Of a stretch of 44,239 bases of DNA, positions 1 through 7,954 are shown piece after piece. The stretch is from Pseudoflavonifractor phocaeensis. Its GTDB lineage: Bacteria > Bacillota > Clostridia > Oscillospirales > Oscillospiraceae. Position 1 is the first letter of the stretch. Each line of letters begins with the position of its first letter. Where the stretch lies: NCBI RefSeq assembly GCF_016901955.1, contig NZ_JACJLC010000024.1, positions 1 to 44,239 of the forward strand, given 5' to 3'. Made by a program: the position numbers and the translations under genes. The notes beneath the pieces are model-generated. The model was not told the origin of the DNA. It ran no database searches and worked only from the letters and a program-made list of their open reading frames with translations.

Positions 1-587
1 AGAGCAGCAAATTTTGGCTGAATGTGCTGAATGACCTCAAAAGCCGGGGTGTTTTGGACGTCTATCTGTTCTGCACTGACGGTCTTTGCGGCATGATGGA
101 TGCCATCCGGGCGGTCTATCCCAAGAGCCGTCTACAGCGGTGTATCGTCCACCAGATCCGCAGCTCCACCCGGTATGTCAGCTATAAGGACATCAAGAAG
201 GTCATTGCCGACCTGAAGAAGATCTACACCGCCGTTACCCTGGACGAGGCGGAAGAGAACCTGCGCCGGTTCTCCGATGCCTGGCACAAGCAGTACCCCT
301 CCTGCGTCAAGAGCTGGGAGGACAACTGGGAGGTCCTGAGTACCTTCTTTGAATACCCGCCGGAGATTCGGAAAATCATATACACGACCAACATCATCGA
401 GGGCCTGAACCGGCAGTTCCGGCAGATCACGAAAAATAAACCCAGCTTTACCAACGACGATTCTCTGAGGAGGATGCTCTATCTGGCGTCCCAGCGGATC
501 GTAAAGCACTGGCACGCCAGATGTCAGAATTGGGATCTGGTACTCAGCCAGCTGCAGCTTCTTTTCGCCGACCGCGGCGTGGGCTGA
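1..587 (+). CDS. IS256-family (mutator-type) transposase, C-terminal part, cut by the window edge
   Basis: The reading frame is already open at base 3 and has no real start, so the N-terminal half lies outside the window. About 195 residues remain. The segment FCTDGL supplies the second catalytic Asp of the DDE triad. TTNIIEGLNRQFRQITK carries the catalytic Glu and the family's signature helix. The CIVHQIR motif between them is also typical of IS256-type enzymes. The protein would catalyse DNA cleavage and strand transfer for its own element. The frame stops normally at TGA 585-587, so this end looks intact. Directly downstream lies a truncated SLH gene, which suggests this IS removed the 5' part of that gene. 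I could not define the terminal inverted repeat from one end alone. Confidence 0.9.
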   Translation, partial: SSKFWLNVLNDLKSRGVLDVYLFCTDGLCGMMDAIRAVYPKSRLQRCIVHQIRSSTRYVSYKDIKKVIADLKKIYTAVTLDEAEENLRRFSDAWHKQYPSCVKSWEDNWEVLSTFFEYPPEIRKIIYTTNIIEGLNRQFRQITKNKPSFTNDDSLRRMLYLASQRIVKHWHARCQNWDLVLSQLQLLFADRGVG

Positions 588-684
588 TCCCCTTCCCTTA
601 GAATTCCCAGGAGGGCGGGACGGCATTCACGCCGCAAGCGGCGCGCATACCGCCCACCCTCCCGGGAAGCCGGTCAGGAAGGGG

Positions 685-1251
685 AATACCGCCGTTCAGA
701 CCGGATTTACCGATGTGTCTCAGGGCAGCTGGTACTATGAGGCTGTATCCTTTATGGCGGAACAGGGCCTGATGACCGGCACCGGCGTCACCACCTTCTC
801 TCCTGACGAGACCACCACCCGAGGCATGGTAGCCACCATTCTTTACCGTTTGGCCGGTTCCCCGGAGGAGGAGGACCTCTCCTTTGCCGATGTGGCTGCC
901 GGACAGTGGTACAGCGCCGGGGTGAGCTGGGCTGTGGTTCACGGTGTGATGGAGGGCAACGGCCAGACCTTCGGCCCCGAAGAGGTGGTAACCCGGGAGC
1001 AGCTGGTGGTGCTGGCTTACCGCTATGCCCAGCTCCAGGGCTATGATGTGGCCGCCGCGGAAAACGCCCTTGCAGACTATCCCGACGGGGATACTGTGTC
1101 TGACTGGGCCGCCCAGGCCATGGCCTGGGCGGTGGATGCCGGAGTACTCAACGGCAAGGACGGGAATCTGCTGGATCCTCAGGGCCAGCTTACCCGGGCG
1201 GAGGCCGCTCAGATTTTCACCAATCTGATCCAGGCGCTCCAGGAAACCTGA
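685..1251 (+). pseudogene. SLH-domain protein remnant (three SLH repeats, 5' end lost)
   Basis: About 185 codons encode three consecutive S-layer homology repeats. They start at TGFTDVSQGSWYYEAV, at FADVAAGQWYSAGV and at YPDGDTVSDWAAQAM; each has the usual Trp-Tyr/Ala and TRE/TRA turn. SLH triplets bind pyruvylated secondary cell-wall polymer and normally sit at one end of a large exoprotein. No signal peptide or catalytic domain is present. The frame stays open upstream into the IS end at about 586 without a credible start or ribosome site; a GTG at 715 lies inside the first repeat and is not a real start. I read it as the C-terminal stump of an exported protein cut off by the neighbouring IS256 element. 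Confidence 0.75.
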
Positions 1252-1264
1252 TCTAACCGAAGAG

Positions 1265-1307
1265 GGCAGGGGCCCGCTGGGAACAGCGGGCCCCTGCCTT
1301 GTCTTTT
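1265..1307 (+). terminator. Rho-independent terminator after the SLH remnant
   Basis: A 15-bp perfect stem (1265-1279 with 1284-1298) has a 4-nt loop and is followed by TTGTCTTTT. It ends transcription of the SLH remnant before the CAP gene. Confidence 0.85.
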
Positions 1308-1406
1308 GGGGGCCGTTGACAGCGGTAGCGGCTGGGTGCTATCATAAAGTTTAGAACAGCTCCGGTACCCATTGCCGGAGACGCGGAAGAGAAAGGAATG
1401 ACGGAT

Positions 1407-2972
1407 ATGAGATTAAACAGTCGCCTGAGACGGACTTTGGCGTCCCTGTGTGTGCTGGCTGCCCTGGTGACGGCACTGCCGGCCGCGTCGGCATCCGGTC
1501 TGCGGAGCAGCGGCTCCACCGAGATGGCCAAGCTGTCCAAAGGGGAGATTGCCCAGCTGATCCAGGGCACTCCAACCACTATGCCAGACCATGTCTTTGA
1601 TGTGGAGCCCGTGGTCAACGCCCCCTATGCCACCGGCAAGGTGAGCCAGGAGGCGCTGATGACTGCGGTGAACCGGCTCAACGTACTGCGGCGGATCGCT
1701 GGCCTGCCTGCGGTGACCCTGGACCAGGCTCTGTCGGAGAATGCCCAGTACGGCGCGGTACTTACCGCCCACAACGGTGTTCTGAGCCACTATCCCGGCC
1801 AGCCTGAGGACATGAGCGACAGCTTCTATGAGCAGGCCTATGAGGCGGTCTCTTCCAGTAACCTGTATGTCGGCCGGCATCTGGGCAATTCTCCCGACGG
1901 CTTTATGGATGACAGCGACGCCAGCAACGTCAGCCGGCTGGGCCACCGGCGGTGGCAGCTCAATCCCACCTTGGGCAAGGTGGGATTCGGCTATGCTGAG
2001 AATCCAGGCAGCAGATACAACGGCTATGTGGTGGAAAAGGTGTTTGACCGGAGCGGCAGCGGCTGTGATTATGACTTCATCAGTTGGCCTGCCTCGGGGA
2101 ATTTCCCCAGCGATACCCTGGGCTTTACCAAGAATACCGCCTGGAGCGTTACCCTTAATCCCCAGAATTACACGATCCCCAGAATGTCCGACCTGACGGT
2201 GACCATTACCCGCCAGAGCGACGGCAAGACCTGGACCCTAAGCGGTAGCCAGAGCTATAAGATGGCTTCCTCCGGCCTCTATCTCAACGTGGATACCGGC
2301 GGCTACGGTGTTTCCAACTGCATCATTTTCCGCCCCGACGGAGTGGAGAGCTATGAAGGGGTCTATCAGGTCACTATCGATGGGCTGAAGTCCAAGGACG
2401 GTGCTGCGGTAGATTTTACCTATCAGGTGGACTTCTTTGCCGCCAACTCCTATGAGCTCCCCTCCGGCTGGGCCCAGGCCGATGTGTCTGAGGCGGTGGC
2501 TCTGGGGCTGGTGCCCTCTGCCCTTCAGAGCAGCTTCACGCAGGCCACCACCCGGGGCGAGTTCTGCGCCCTGGCGGTCCAGTTCTATGAAACGGTCACC
2601 GGGACCACGGTGGCCGGACGACTCACATTTACCGATACCAACGATGTGAACGTACAGAAAGCCGCCTACTTGGGGGTGGTAAACGGCGTGGGGGATGGCA
2701 GCTTCCATCCCAACGATCCCCTGAACCGGGAGCAGGCCGCCGTCATGCTGGCTCGACTGGCCGAGGCACTGGATCAGCCTCTGCCCCTGACACCGACGGA
2801 CTTTGTGGACAGCGCCTCCATTTCTTCCTGGGCTCTGGAGGCCGTGGGACAGGTCCAGGGGGGTAAGATCATGAACGGCGTGGGCGGAGGCCGGTTTGAT
2901 CCGGCTCAGAGCTACAGCCGGGAGCAGAGCATTACCACCATGCTCAACCTCTATGAATATCTGGAGCTGTAA
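1407..2972 (+). CDS. Secreted CAP/SCP-domain protein with C-terminal SLH repeats
   Basis: The start is the second ATG (1407), because AAAGGA at 1392-1397 lies 9 nt before it but touches the ATG at 1398. The 521-residue product begins with an Arg-rich signal peptide (LASLCVLAALVTALPAASA). A CAP (cysteine-rich secretory/PR-1) domain follows at about residues 75-205. It is recognisable from LNVLRRIAGLPAV, GVLSHYPG and GHRRWQLNP, where the His residues belong to the CAP cleft. A beta-rich linker follows, and SLH repeats start near residue 350 (TRGEFCALAVQFYE, NREQAAVMLARLAE, SREQSITTMLNLYE). The protein should be exported and held non-covalently on the cell wall. The biochemical role of bacterial CAP domains is largely unknown, so I name no substrate. 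Confidence 0.88.
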   Translation: MRLNSRLRRTLASLCVLAALVTALPAASASGLRSSGSTEMAKLSKGEIAQLIQGTPTTMPDHVFDVEPVVNAPYATGKVSQEALMTAVNRLNVLRRIAGLPAVTLDQALSENAQYGAVLTAHNGVLSHYPGQPEDMSDSFYEQAYEAVSSSNLYVGRHLGNSPDGFMDDSDASNVSRLGHRRWQLNPTLGKVGFGYAENPGSRYNGYVVEKVFDRSGSGCDYDFISWPASGNFPSDTLGFTKNTAWSVTLNPQNYTIPRMSDLTVTITRQSDGKTWTLSGSQSYKMASSGLYLNVDTGGYGVSNCIIFRPDGVESYEGVYQVTIDGLKSKDGAAVDFTYQVDFFAANSYELPSGWAQADVSEAVALGLVPSALQSSFTQATTRGEFCALAVQFYETVTGTTVAGRLTFTDTNDVNVQKAAYLGVVNGVGDGSFHPNDPLNREQAAVMLARLAEALDQPLPLTPTDFVDSASISSWALEAVGQVQGGKIMNGVGGGRFDPAQSYSREQSITTMLNLYEYLEL

Positions 2973-3018
2973 GCCTGGACAAAGGCGCAATAGGTCAAAC
3001 TGATTGCTCATGACAACA

Positions 3019-3054
3019 AAAGCGGGACTGTTGCTTTCGCAACAGTCCCGCTTG
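3019..3054 (-). terminator. Terminator shared by the convergent CAP and alcohol dehydrogenase genes
   Basis: Hairpin arms AAGCGGGACTGTTGC and GCAACAGTCCCGCTT enclose a TTTC-type loop. On the minus strand the stem is followed by TTTTGTTGTC, so it best fits the end of the dehydrogenase gene, but it could also stop the CAP transcript. Confidence 0.75.
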
Positions 3055-3090
3055 CGGTTGTATGAGCATTGACGTGGATGCGGAGTATGC

Positions 3091-4248
3091 TTATTCGCCC
3101 TCGTAGGCCCGGCGGTAGATCTCAATGACCTGTTCCTTGGTGGCTTTGCGGGGATTAGTCAGACAGCAGACATCCTTCATGGCGTTTTCAGCCATGACCT
3201 CGAAGTCCTCCGGCTTGACCCCCAGCACCTTCAGGTTGGCGGGGATACCCACCTGCTTGCTGATGGTGCGAATGGCCTGGATGGCCTTGGCGGCGGCGTC
3301 CCCGGTGGACAGGCCGTCTACCTTCTCGCCCATGGCCTCTGCCAGATCACGGAACCGGTTCAGGTTGCCGATGAGGTTGAACTCCTCCACGTAGGGCAGC
3401 AAAATGGCGTTGCACACGCCGTGGGGCAGGTTGTAGTAGCCGCCCAGCTGGTGGGCCATGGCGTGGACATAGCCCAGGGAGGCGTTGTTGAAGGCGATGC
3501 CGGCCAGATACTGGGCATAGGCCATCTTGTCGCGGGCCCACATGTAATCGCCGTTGGCAACCGCCTTGGGCAGGTACTGGTAGATCATCTTCACGGCCAT
3601 GAGGGCGGCGGAGTCGGTGAGCACGTTGGCGGCGGTGGATACATAGGCCTCAATGGCGTGGGTCATGGCATCCATACCGGTAGCGGCAGTGAGGGAGGCG
3701 GGCATACCCTTCATGAGCACGGGGTCGTTGACGGCGATCTTGGGGGTAACCCGCCAATCCACGATGGCCATCTTTACCTTCCGACTGGTATCAGTGATGA
3801 TGCAGAAGCGGGTGATTTCGGAGGCGGTACCGGCGGTAGTGTTGATGGCCATCAGGGGGACCACATCCTTGGTGGCCTTGTCCACGCCCTCGTAGTCGTG
3901 GATGCGTCCGCCGTTGCTGGCCACCAGGCCGATACCCTTGGCGCAGTCATGGGAAGAACCACCGCCCAGAGAGATGATGGAATCGCACTGGTTGGCATGG
4001 AAGAAGTCTACTCCTGCCTCTACGTTCTTGTCGGTGGGGTTGGGCTCTGCTCCGTCAAAGACCACGGAGTGGATGCCAGAGGCGGACAGGATCTCCTGGA
4101 TGTTGGCGGCCATGCCGGACTGGGCCAGGAACTTGTCAGTGACGATCATGGCGCGGCTTACATTCAGACTGCCCAGCAGCGCGCCAGCTTCGTTGACGGC
4201 TCCTTCACCAAAAACGTTGCGGGTGGGCAGGAAGTAGTAAGTAGACAT
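3091..4248 (-). CDS. Iron-containing alcohol dehydrogenase (group III)
   Basis: The 385-residue protein has the usual length for this family, which interconverts alcohols and aldehydes or ketones with NAD(H). The nucleotide-binding GGGSS is at 95-99. The metal ligands are all visible: Asp193 and His197 in GMDAMTHAIEAYVS, His262 in GYVHAMAHQLGG, and His276 in NLPHGVCN. The fold resembles the YiaY/FucO/1,3-propanediol dehydrogenase group, and the exact substrate cannot be read from sequence. AGGAGG lies 9-10 nt before the ATG. It is a single-gene unit with its own near-consensus promoter in an unusually A+T-rich upstream region. This suggests controlled, possibly redox-linked, expression in fermentation (inference). 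Confidence 0.93.
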   Translation of the reverse strand: MSTYYFLPTRNVFGEGAVNEAGALLGSLNVSRAMIVTDKFLAQSGMAANIQEILSASGIHSVVFDGAEPNPTDKNVEAGVDFFHANQCDSIISLGGGSSHDCAKGIGLVASNGGRIHDYEGVDKATKDVVPLMAINTTAGTASEITRFCIITDTSRKVKMAIVDWRVTPKIAVNDPVLMKGMPASLTAATGMDAMTHAIEAYVSTAANVLTDSAALMAVKMIYQYLPKAVANGDYMWARDKMAYAQYLAGIAFNNASLGYVHAMAHQLGGYYNLPHGVCNAILLPYVEEFNLIGNLNRFRDLAEAMGEKVDGLSTGDAAAKAIQAIRTISKQVGIPANLKVLGVKPEDFEVMAENAMKDVCCLTNPRKATKEQVIEIYRRAYEGE

Positions 4249-4297
4249 AATATAGTTCCTCCTTCTGGCGGGCAGGTCGTCCGCTTTGTTTGAGGCA

Positions 4298-4325
4298 AGT
4301 ATAGCATAAAAAGGAAACTTGTCAA
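4298..4325 (-). promoter_or_regulatory. Sigma-A promoter of the alcohol dehydrogenase gene
   Basis: On the minus strand TTGACA (4325-4320), a 16-nt spacer and TATACT (4303-4298) lie about 50 nt before the start codon. The -35 box is perfect and the -10 is 5/6. Confidence 0.82.
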
Positions 4326-4470
4326 TAAGTTTAAAAAAGTTTATTTTTTAACTAATTATAGTGATTTTTGTGACAATATAGTTAAAAATATAACTGTAAC
4401 TTTTTTGGTTAAACTAAATGGTATAAATTATAAAGCGTTTGAGATACATAACTTTATTTAAGCAATAAAA
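4326..4470 (-). promoter_or_regulatory. A+T-rich upstream region with repeated GTTTAAA/GTTAAA motifs
   Basis: This stretch is far richer in A+T than its surroundings and holds no gene. GTTTAAAAAA (from 4328) faces TTTTTTAAC (to about 4352). TTTTAACTA faces TAGTTAAAA around 4350-4387. A further GGTTAAACTA lies near 4408. These inverted and repeated motifs sit just upstream of the -35 box, where an activator or an UP-element would act. No known operator matches exactly; a Rex site was considered and does not fit well. Confidence 0.4.
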
Positions 4471-4508
4471 TTGCCCGCCGGAAAAATCCGGAGGGCAAAA
4501 TATTTTTT
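4471..4508. terminator. Hairpin of terminator type in the intergenic region
   Basis: TTGCCC-G-CCGGA and TCCGG-A-GGGCAA pair around a short A-rich loop. T-rich tails follow in both directions (AATATTTTTT on plus, TTTTATTGC on minus). No gene ends directly at it, so it probably insulates the dehydrogenase promoter from the upstream operon. Confidence 0.5.
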
Positions 4509-4631
4509 GTTAGAAGCGGCAGGGGGTGCGGTAGGAGCTGTGCCGAGCCTTACCCGCCTGTCGTCTTAAGTACACCATAGCGAATGGAGAGACTGCGTTG
4601 GACCTGGGAACAAAGAGCTTTTGGTCATAAA

Positions 4632-4659
4632 AACGCCAGGCCAAAAACAGCCTGGCGTT
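4632..4659 (-). terminator. Terminator of the mltG-U32 operon
   Basis: On the minus strand AACGCCAGGC pairs with GCCTGGCGTT and is followed by TTTATGACC. It starts 4 nt after the U32 stop codon. Confidence 0.8.
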
Positions 4660-4662
4660 CTC

Positions 4663-5877
4663 TTATGAATTTTCCCGGCAAGCACGAAGAATGGACAGGG
4701 GTGGGGCCTGGACAGGGAGATCCATATAAAATTTCATCTGAGGGATACGGGGCTCCTGAAGGGGAAAGCCGTCAGTGTCCGCCATCAGGGGAGCGGTGAG
4801 AGTCACCGGTTTCAGGCCGGGGCCAATGAGCTCCAGCTCATCTCCAACGGCAAACTTGTTACGCAGGGAGCACAGGGCCCGGCGGTCGGGGCCGCAGGAC
4901 TCCACCACAGCAACCACTTGCCAGTCCCGAATATACCGGGCATCGCCGGTGTACTGTCCGGGCTGGCCAAACCAGAAGCCGGTGGAGTAGGGCCGGTGGC
5001 TCACCTTGTCCACCTCCGCCCGCCACACCGGGTCCAGAGCATGGCCTTCCGCCGCCGCATCAATGGCATGGCGGTAGGCAGCGGTAACGGCAGCGGCATA
5101 ATAGGCGCTTTTGGCACGGCCTTCGATCTTCAGAGAGTCTACTCCGGCTTCCATCAGCTCCGGGATGTGGTCGATCATACACATGTCCCGGGAGTTCATG
5201 ATATAGGCGCCCCCCTCGTCCTCCCCAATGGGGAAGTATTCCCCAGGGCGCTTTTCCTCGACCAGGGCGTACTTGTAGCGGCAGGGCTGAGCACAGGCTC
5301 CCCGGTTGGCGTCCCGTCCGGTCATATAGTTGGACAGGAGGCATCGGCCGGAGTAGCTAACACACATGGCGCCGTGGACAAAGGCCTCGATCTCCAGTTC
5401 CCTGGGGGCTTTGGCCCTGATCTCCCGCACCTCTTCCAGGGAGAGCTCCCTGGCCAGGATCACCCGGCTGGCCCCCAGCTCGTACCAGGCCCGGGCAGCC
5501 TGGTAGTTGGAGATGCTGGCCTGGGTGGAGATGTGGGCCTTCACCTTGGGGGCGTAGCGTTTGAGCAGAGAGAGCACCCCCACGTCGGCCACGATAGCGG
5601 CGTCCACCTCCAGGTCCTGGAGGTATTCCAGCCACTCCGGCAGCCTGTCCACCTCCCGGTTGCGGGGCATGGTGTTGCAGGTGACGTGGACGGATACGTC
5701 CCGACTGTGGCAGAGCTCCACCGCCTGGCGCATCTGGTCGGGGGTGAAATTACCGGCGAAGGCTCGCATACCGAAGTCGCTGCCCGCCAGATAGACCGCG
5801 TCCGCGCCGTAGGCCAGCGACATCCGCAGCCGTTCCATGTCCCCGGCGGGGGAAAGCAGTTCAATTTTATCAGCCAT
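4663..5877 (-). CDS. U32 family protein, TrhP-like tRNA hydroxylation factor
   Basis: The start is the ATG at 5877, giving MADKIELLSPAGDMERL, the normal N-terminus of this family; the frame continues 25 codons upstream into mltG but without need. AGGAG sits 9-10 nt before this ATG, and the first 8 nt overlap the mltG stop, so the two genes are translationally coupled. The 404-residue protein carries the U32 signature EAFVHGAMCVSYSGRC (about 164-179) and four cysteines (172, 179, 195, 199) able to hold an Fe-S cluster. U32 proteins of this kind (TrhP/YrrO) support prephenate-dependent 5-hydroxyuridine formation at tRNA position 34 and are not true peptidases. In related Firmicutes mltG is followed by trmR and one or two U32 genes; here trmR is absent. 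Confidence 0.85.
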   Translation of the reverse strand: MADKIELLSPAGDMERLRMSLAYGADAVYLAGSDFGMRAFAGNFTPDQMRQAVELCHSRDVSVHVTCNTMPRNREVDRLPEWLEYLQDLEVDAAIVADVGVLSLLKRYAPKVKAHISTQASISNYQAARAWYELGASRVILARELSLEEVREIRAKAPRELEIEAFVHGAMCVSYSGRCLLSNYMTGRDANRGACAQPCRYKYALVEEKRPGEYFPIGEDEGGAYIMNSRDMCMIDHIPELMEAGVDSLKIEGRAKSAYYAAAVTAAYRHAIDAAAEGHALDPVWRAEVDKVSHRPYSTGFWFGQPGQYTGDARYIRDWQVVAVVESCGPDRRALCSLRNKFAVGDELELIGPGLKPVTLTAPLMADTDGFPLQEPRIPQMKFYMDLPVQAPPLSILRACRENS

Positions 5878-7066
5878 TCTGGTACAGCTCCTGACTGGCC
5901 ACAAAGGCCTGGTGCTGGCTGTAGGAGTTGAAGAAGTGGTGGACTCCGTCATCCCCCAGGGCGTAGAAGTAGTAAGAGGTAGACTCAGGCGACACAGCTG
6001 CCTTCAGGGCGTCCACGCCGGGGCAGCAGATGGCAGTGGGGGGCAGGCCGGTGTGGGTGGAGGTGTTGTAGGGGGTATCGGCGTTCAGATCCACCTCGGT
6101 GCCGCCAGTGGCATACAGGATAGAGGCGTCGATGTTCAGATAGCCAGCCGTCTCGCTGGTGGGGTTGAGCAGGCGGTTATAGATTACCGAGGAGATCTTT
6201 CCCTGATCGGTGCCGTCGGTCTCCTTTTCAATGAGGGAGGCGATGATCACCGCGTCGTTGACTGTCATGCCCTTGTCGGTCATGGCCTGGCGCATCTCAT
6301 CGGTAAAGATCTCGTCAAAGCGGAGGATCATCTTGTTGAGCACGCTTACCGGATTTTCACCCATATAGAACTCATAGGTGTCGGGGAAGAGATAACCCTC
6401 CAGGCGGGTGGCGTCTCCCAGAGGCAGCTCGCCCTGAAGGAAGGAGAACTTGAAGTCATAGTTGGCGGCAGTCTCGGTGAGGTGCTCCACGGTGGACACA
6501 CCGGCATTCTCTAGCATCTGGAAAATTTGCGCCAGGGTGGTACCCTCAGGAATGGTGACCGTGGTGGTCAGACGGCTGGAGGAGCTGGAGCCCATGCTGG
6601 AGACAAGGGCCCGATAGTCCATATCGGTGTTCAACTCATAGGTGCCCGGGGTGATCTTGGCATCTTCCTCTCCGGCGGCGCCGCTGACGTGGGTAAAGGC
6701 GCAGAACAGCTTGAAAACAAAGGGATACTCGATCAGGCCGTTCTCTTTTAGTTTGTCGGCGACCTGATCCACGGTGTCACCCTCCGCCACCTCCACCACG
6801 GCGGAGTGCTCGGCCTTGTTCAGGGCCAGCACATCGTTGGCCCACATCCAGCTCACCCCGGCCAGCAGGGCGGAGACGCCCAGCACGCACACCACATAGA
6901 TGAGCACGCCCCAGGCACCCAGTCGTTTGCGCTTTTTCCGGGGGCGGGAGGCTTTTTCGGTTCGGGAGCCCTCGGATTTGCCGGAGGGTGCCAGCCGTTT
7001 GCCGGGATGACTGGCCCGGGAGGGATTCTCCATCCCGTCCTGGTTACGGTATTCCTCTTGAGACAT
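5870..7066 (-). CDS. mltG: Endolytic murein transglycosylase MltG (YceG-like)
   Basis: The product has 398 residues. A basic, Ser/Lys-rich cytoplasmic tail (1-48) is followed by one membrane segment (about 50-75), a LysM-like subdomain, and the YceG catalytic domain. EGYLFPDTYEF (223-233) and ASLIEKET mark the fold; Glu280 in IEKET is the expected catalytic acid. LPPTAICCPG, a form of the family's PTPICNPG motif, lies near the C-terminus. MltG cuts nascent glycan strands at the outer membrane face and so sets strand length together with class A PBPs; one such PBP lies at the right end of this window. AGGAG precedes the ATG by a normal spacing. It is first in a two-gene operon. Confidence 0.93.
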   Translation of the reverse strand: MSQEEYRNQDGMENPSRASHPGKRLAPSGKSEGSRTEKASRPRKKRKRLGAWGVLIYVVCVLGVSALLAGVSWMWANDVLALNKAEHSAVVEVAEGDTVDQVADKLKENGLIEYPFVFKLFCAFTHVSGAAGEEDAKITPGTYELNTDMDYRALVSSMGSSSSSRLTTTVTIPEGTTLAQIFQMLENAGVSTVEHLTETAANYDFKFSFLQGELPLGDATRLEGYLFPDTYEFYMGENPVSVLNKMILRFDEIFTDEMRQAMTDKGMTVNDAVIIASLIEKETDGTDQGKISSVIYNRLLNPTSETAGYLNIDASILYATGGTEVDLNADTPYNTSTHTGLPPTAICCPGVDALKAAVSPESTSYYFYALGDDGVHHFFNSYSQHQAFVASQELYQNG

Positions 7067-7163
7067 GGAAGTTCAACTCCTAACAAAACCAGCGTACAGC
7101 CGGAACCTGTGCTCACCTCAAGGCATAGTATGGGTCAGTTCAGGCAAGTGAGGTGAGATGACA

Positions 7164-7325
7164 ATGTGTTTTGGCAACAACGGGTTTGGCGGCAACAGCT
7201 GCCTGTGGATCATCCTGATCATCATCCTGCTGTGCTGCTGCTGCGGCGGTGGCAACAGCTGCGGCTGCGGCGGCAATAACTGCGGCTGTGGCAACAACTG
7301 CGGCTGCAACGACGGCTGCTGCTGA
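7164..7325 (+). CDS. Gly/Cys-rich small membrane protein (chorion-like high-cysteine type)
   Basis: A 53-codon gene, shorter than usual gene-calling limits. AGGTGAG (7151-7157) lies 6 nt before the ATG at 7164 and touches an earlier ATG at 7158, so 7164 is chosen. The protein begins MCFGNNGFGGNSC, has one hydrophobic segment LWIILIIILL, then CCCC and a tail of GCG/NNCGC repeats ending GCC. About 16 of 53 residues are cysteine. Clostridial genomes carry similar microproteins annotated as chorion class high-cysteine HCB protein; Bacilli have comparable Gly-rich sporulation microproteins (YjcZ-like). A role in the spore coat or membrane is an inference. A G+C-rich hairpin follows the stop codon. 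Confidence 0.7.
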   Translation: MCFGNNGFGGNSCLWIILIIILLCCCCGGGNSCGCGGNNCGCGNNCGCNDGCC

Positions 7326-7340
7326 GCCGTACCTAGCGTT

Positions 7341-7366
7341 GGAAGGCGGGGCTACGCCCCGCTTTC
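7341..7366. terminator. Hairpin between the convergent microprotein and cyclo-ligase genes
   Basis: GGAAGGCGGGG and CCCCGCTTTCC pair around a short loop. The hairpin overlaps the last codons of the minus-strand cyclo-ligase gene. The T tract is weak on both strands, so its strength as a terminator is uncertain. Confidence 0.5.
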
Positions 7367-7954
7367 CAATGGGACGGAATGGGACGGGCCGTACAGGCCG
7401 GTCTCGGTGACCACCAGATCCACTCCCAGGTCGTGAGGAAGACGGGGCAGGGCGTTGAAGAAAACAGCCTGTCGGCACAGGGCCACAGTCACCCCGGAGA
7501 AACCAGCCAACCAGCGGTCATAATACCCGCCGCCCCGACCCAAGCGGCCTCCCGCCCGGTCAAATGCCAGGCCAGGCACCAGGGCAAGATCGATCTGTGC
7601 GGGCTCCAGCCGGGGACAGTCCTCCCCCGGCTCCAGCATCCCATAGGGATGACGGATCAGAGACTCTGTCCTTTGGACGAGCCGGGCCTCCATTTGGTTC
7701 CCTGGCAGGCACCGGGGCAGACAGAGCGCCTTCCCGGCCTTCCACAGGGAAGAAAAGAGCGTTTTGGTGTCCGGCTCTACCCCCATGCCGTAGTAGAGCA
7801 GCAGGGTGGAGGCCTGCCCTACCTGGGGCAGGGCCAGAAAACGGCGGAAAAGAGCTCGGTCGCTGTCCTGCCGGTCCTGAGAGGACAGACCCTCCAGGGT
7901 AGCCAGGGCGGCGGCGCGCAGGGCGGTCTTCTCAGCCGTGATAGTGGACGGCAT
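7352..7954 (-). CDS. 5-formyltetrahydrofolate cyclo-ligase
   Basis: The 200-residue protein matches the family length. It uses ATP to convert 5-formyl-THF into 5,10-methenyl-THF, which recycles a folate storage form and relieves inhibition of folate enzymes. The signature GRGGGYYDRWL is at 139-149. LVPGLAFDRAGGRLG just before it and the Lys/Arg-rich N-terminal helix (TAEKTALRAAALA) are also typical. Its start lies 23 nt inside the end of the upstream DJ-1 gene, so both are read from one transcript. No strong Shine-Dalgarno precedes this ATG, which fits coupling to the upstream gene. Confidence 0.92.
   Translation of the reverse strand: MPSTITAEKTALRAAALATLEGLSSQDRQDSDRALFRRFLALPQVGQASTLLLYYGMGVEPDTKTLFSSLWKAGKALCLPRCLPGNQMEARLVQRTESLIRHPYGMLEPGEDCPRLEPAQIDLALVPGLAFDRAGGRLGRGGGYYDRWLAGFSGVTVALCRQAVFFNALPRLPHDLGVDLVVTETGLYGPSHSVPLESGA

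Noticed and set aside
3421-4293. Plus-strand frame of 290 codons across the alcohol dehydrogenase gene
   Set aside because: It is antisense to a complete enzyme gene with all metal ligands and gives Gly/His/Val-rich sequence without a domain.
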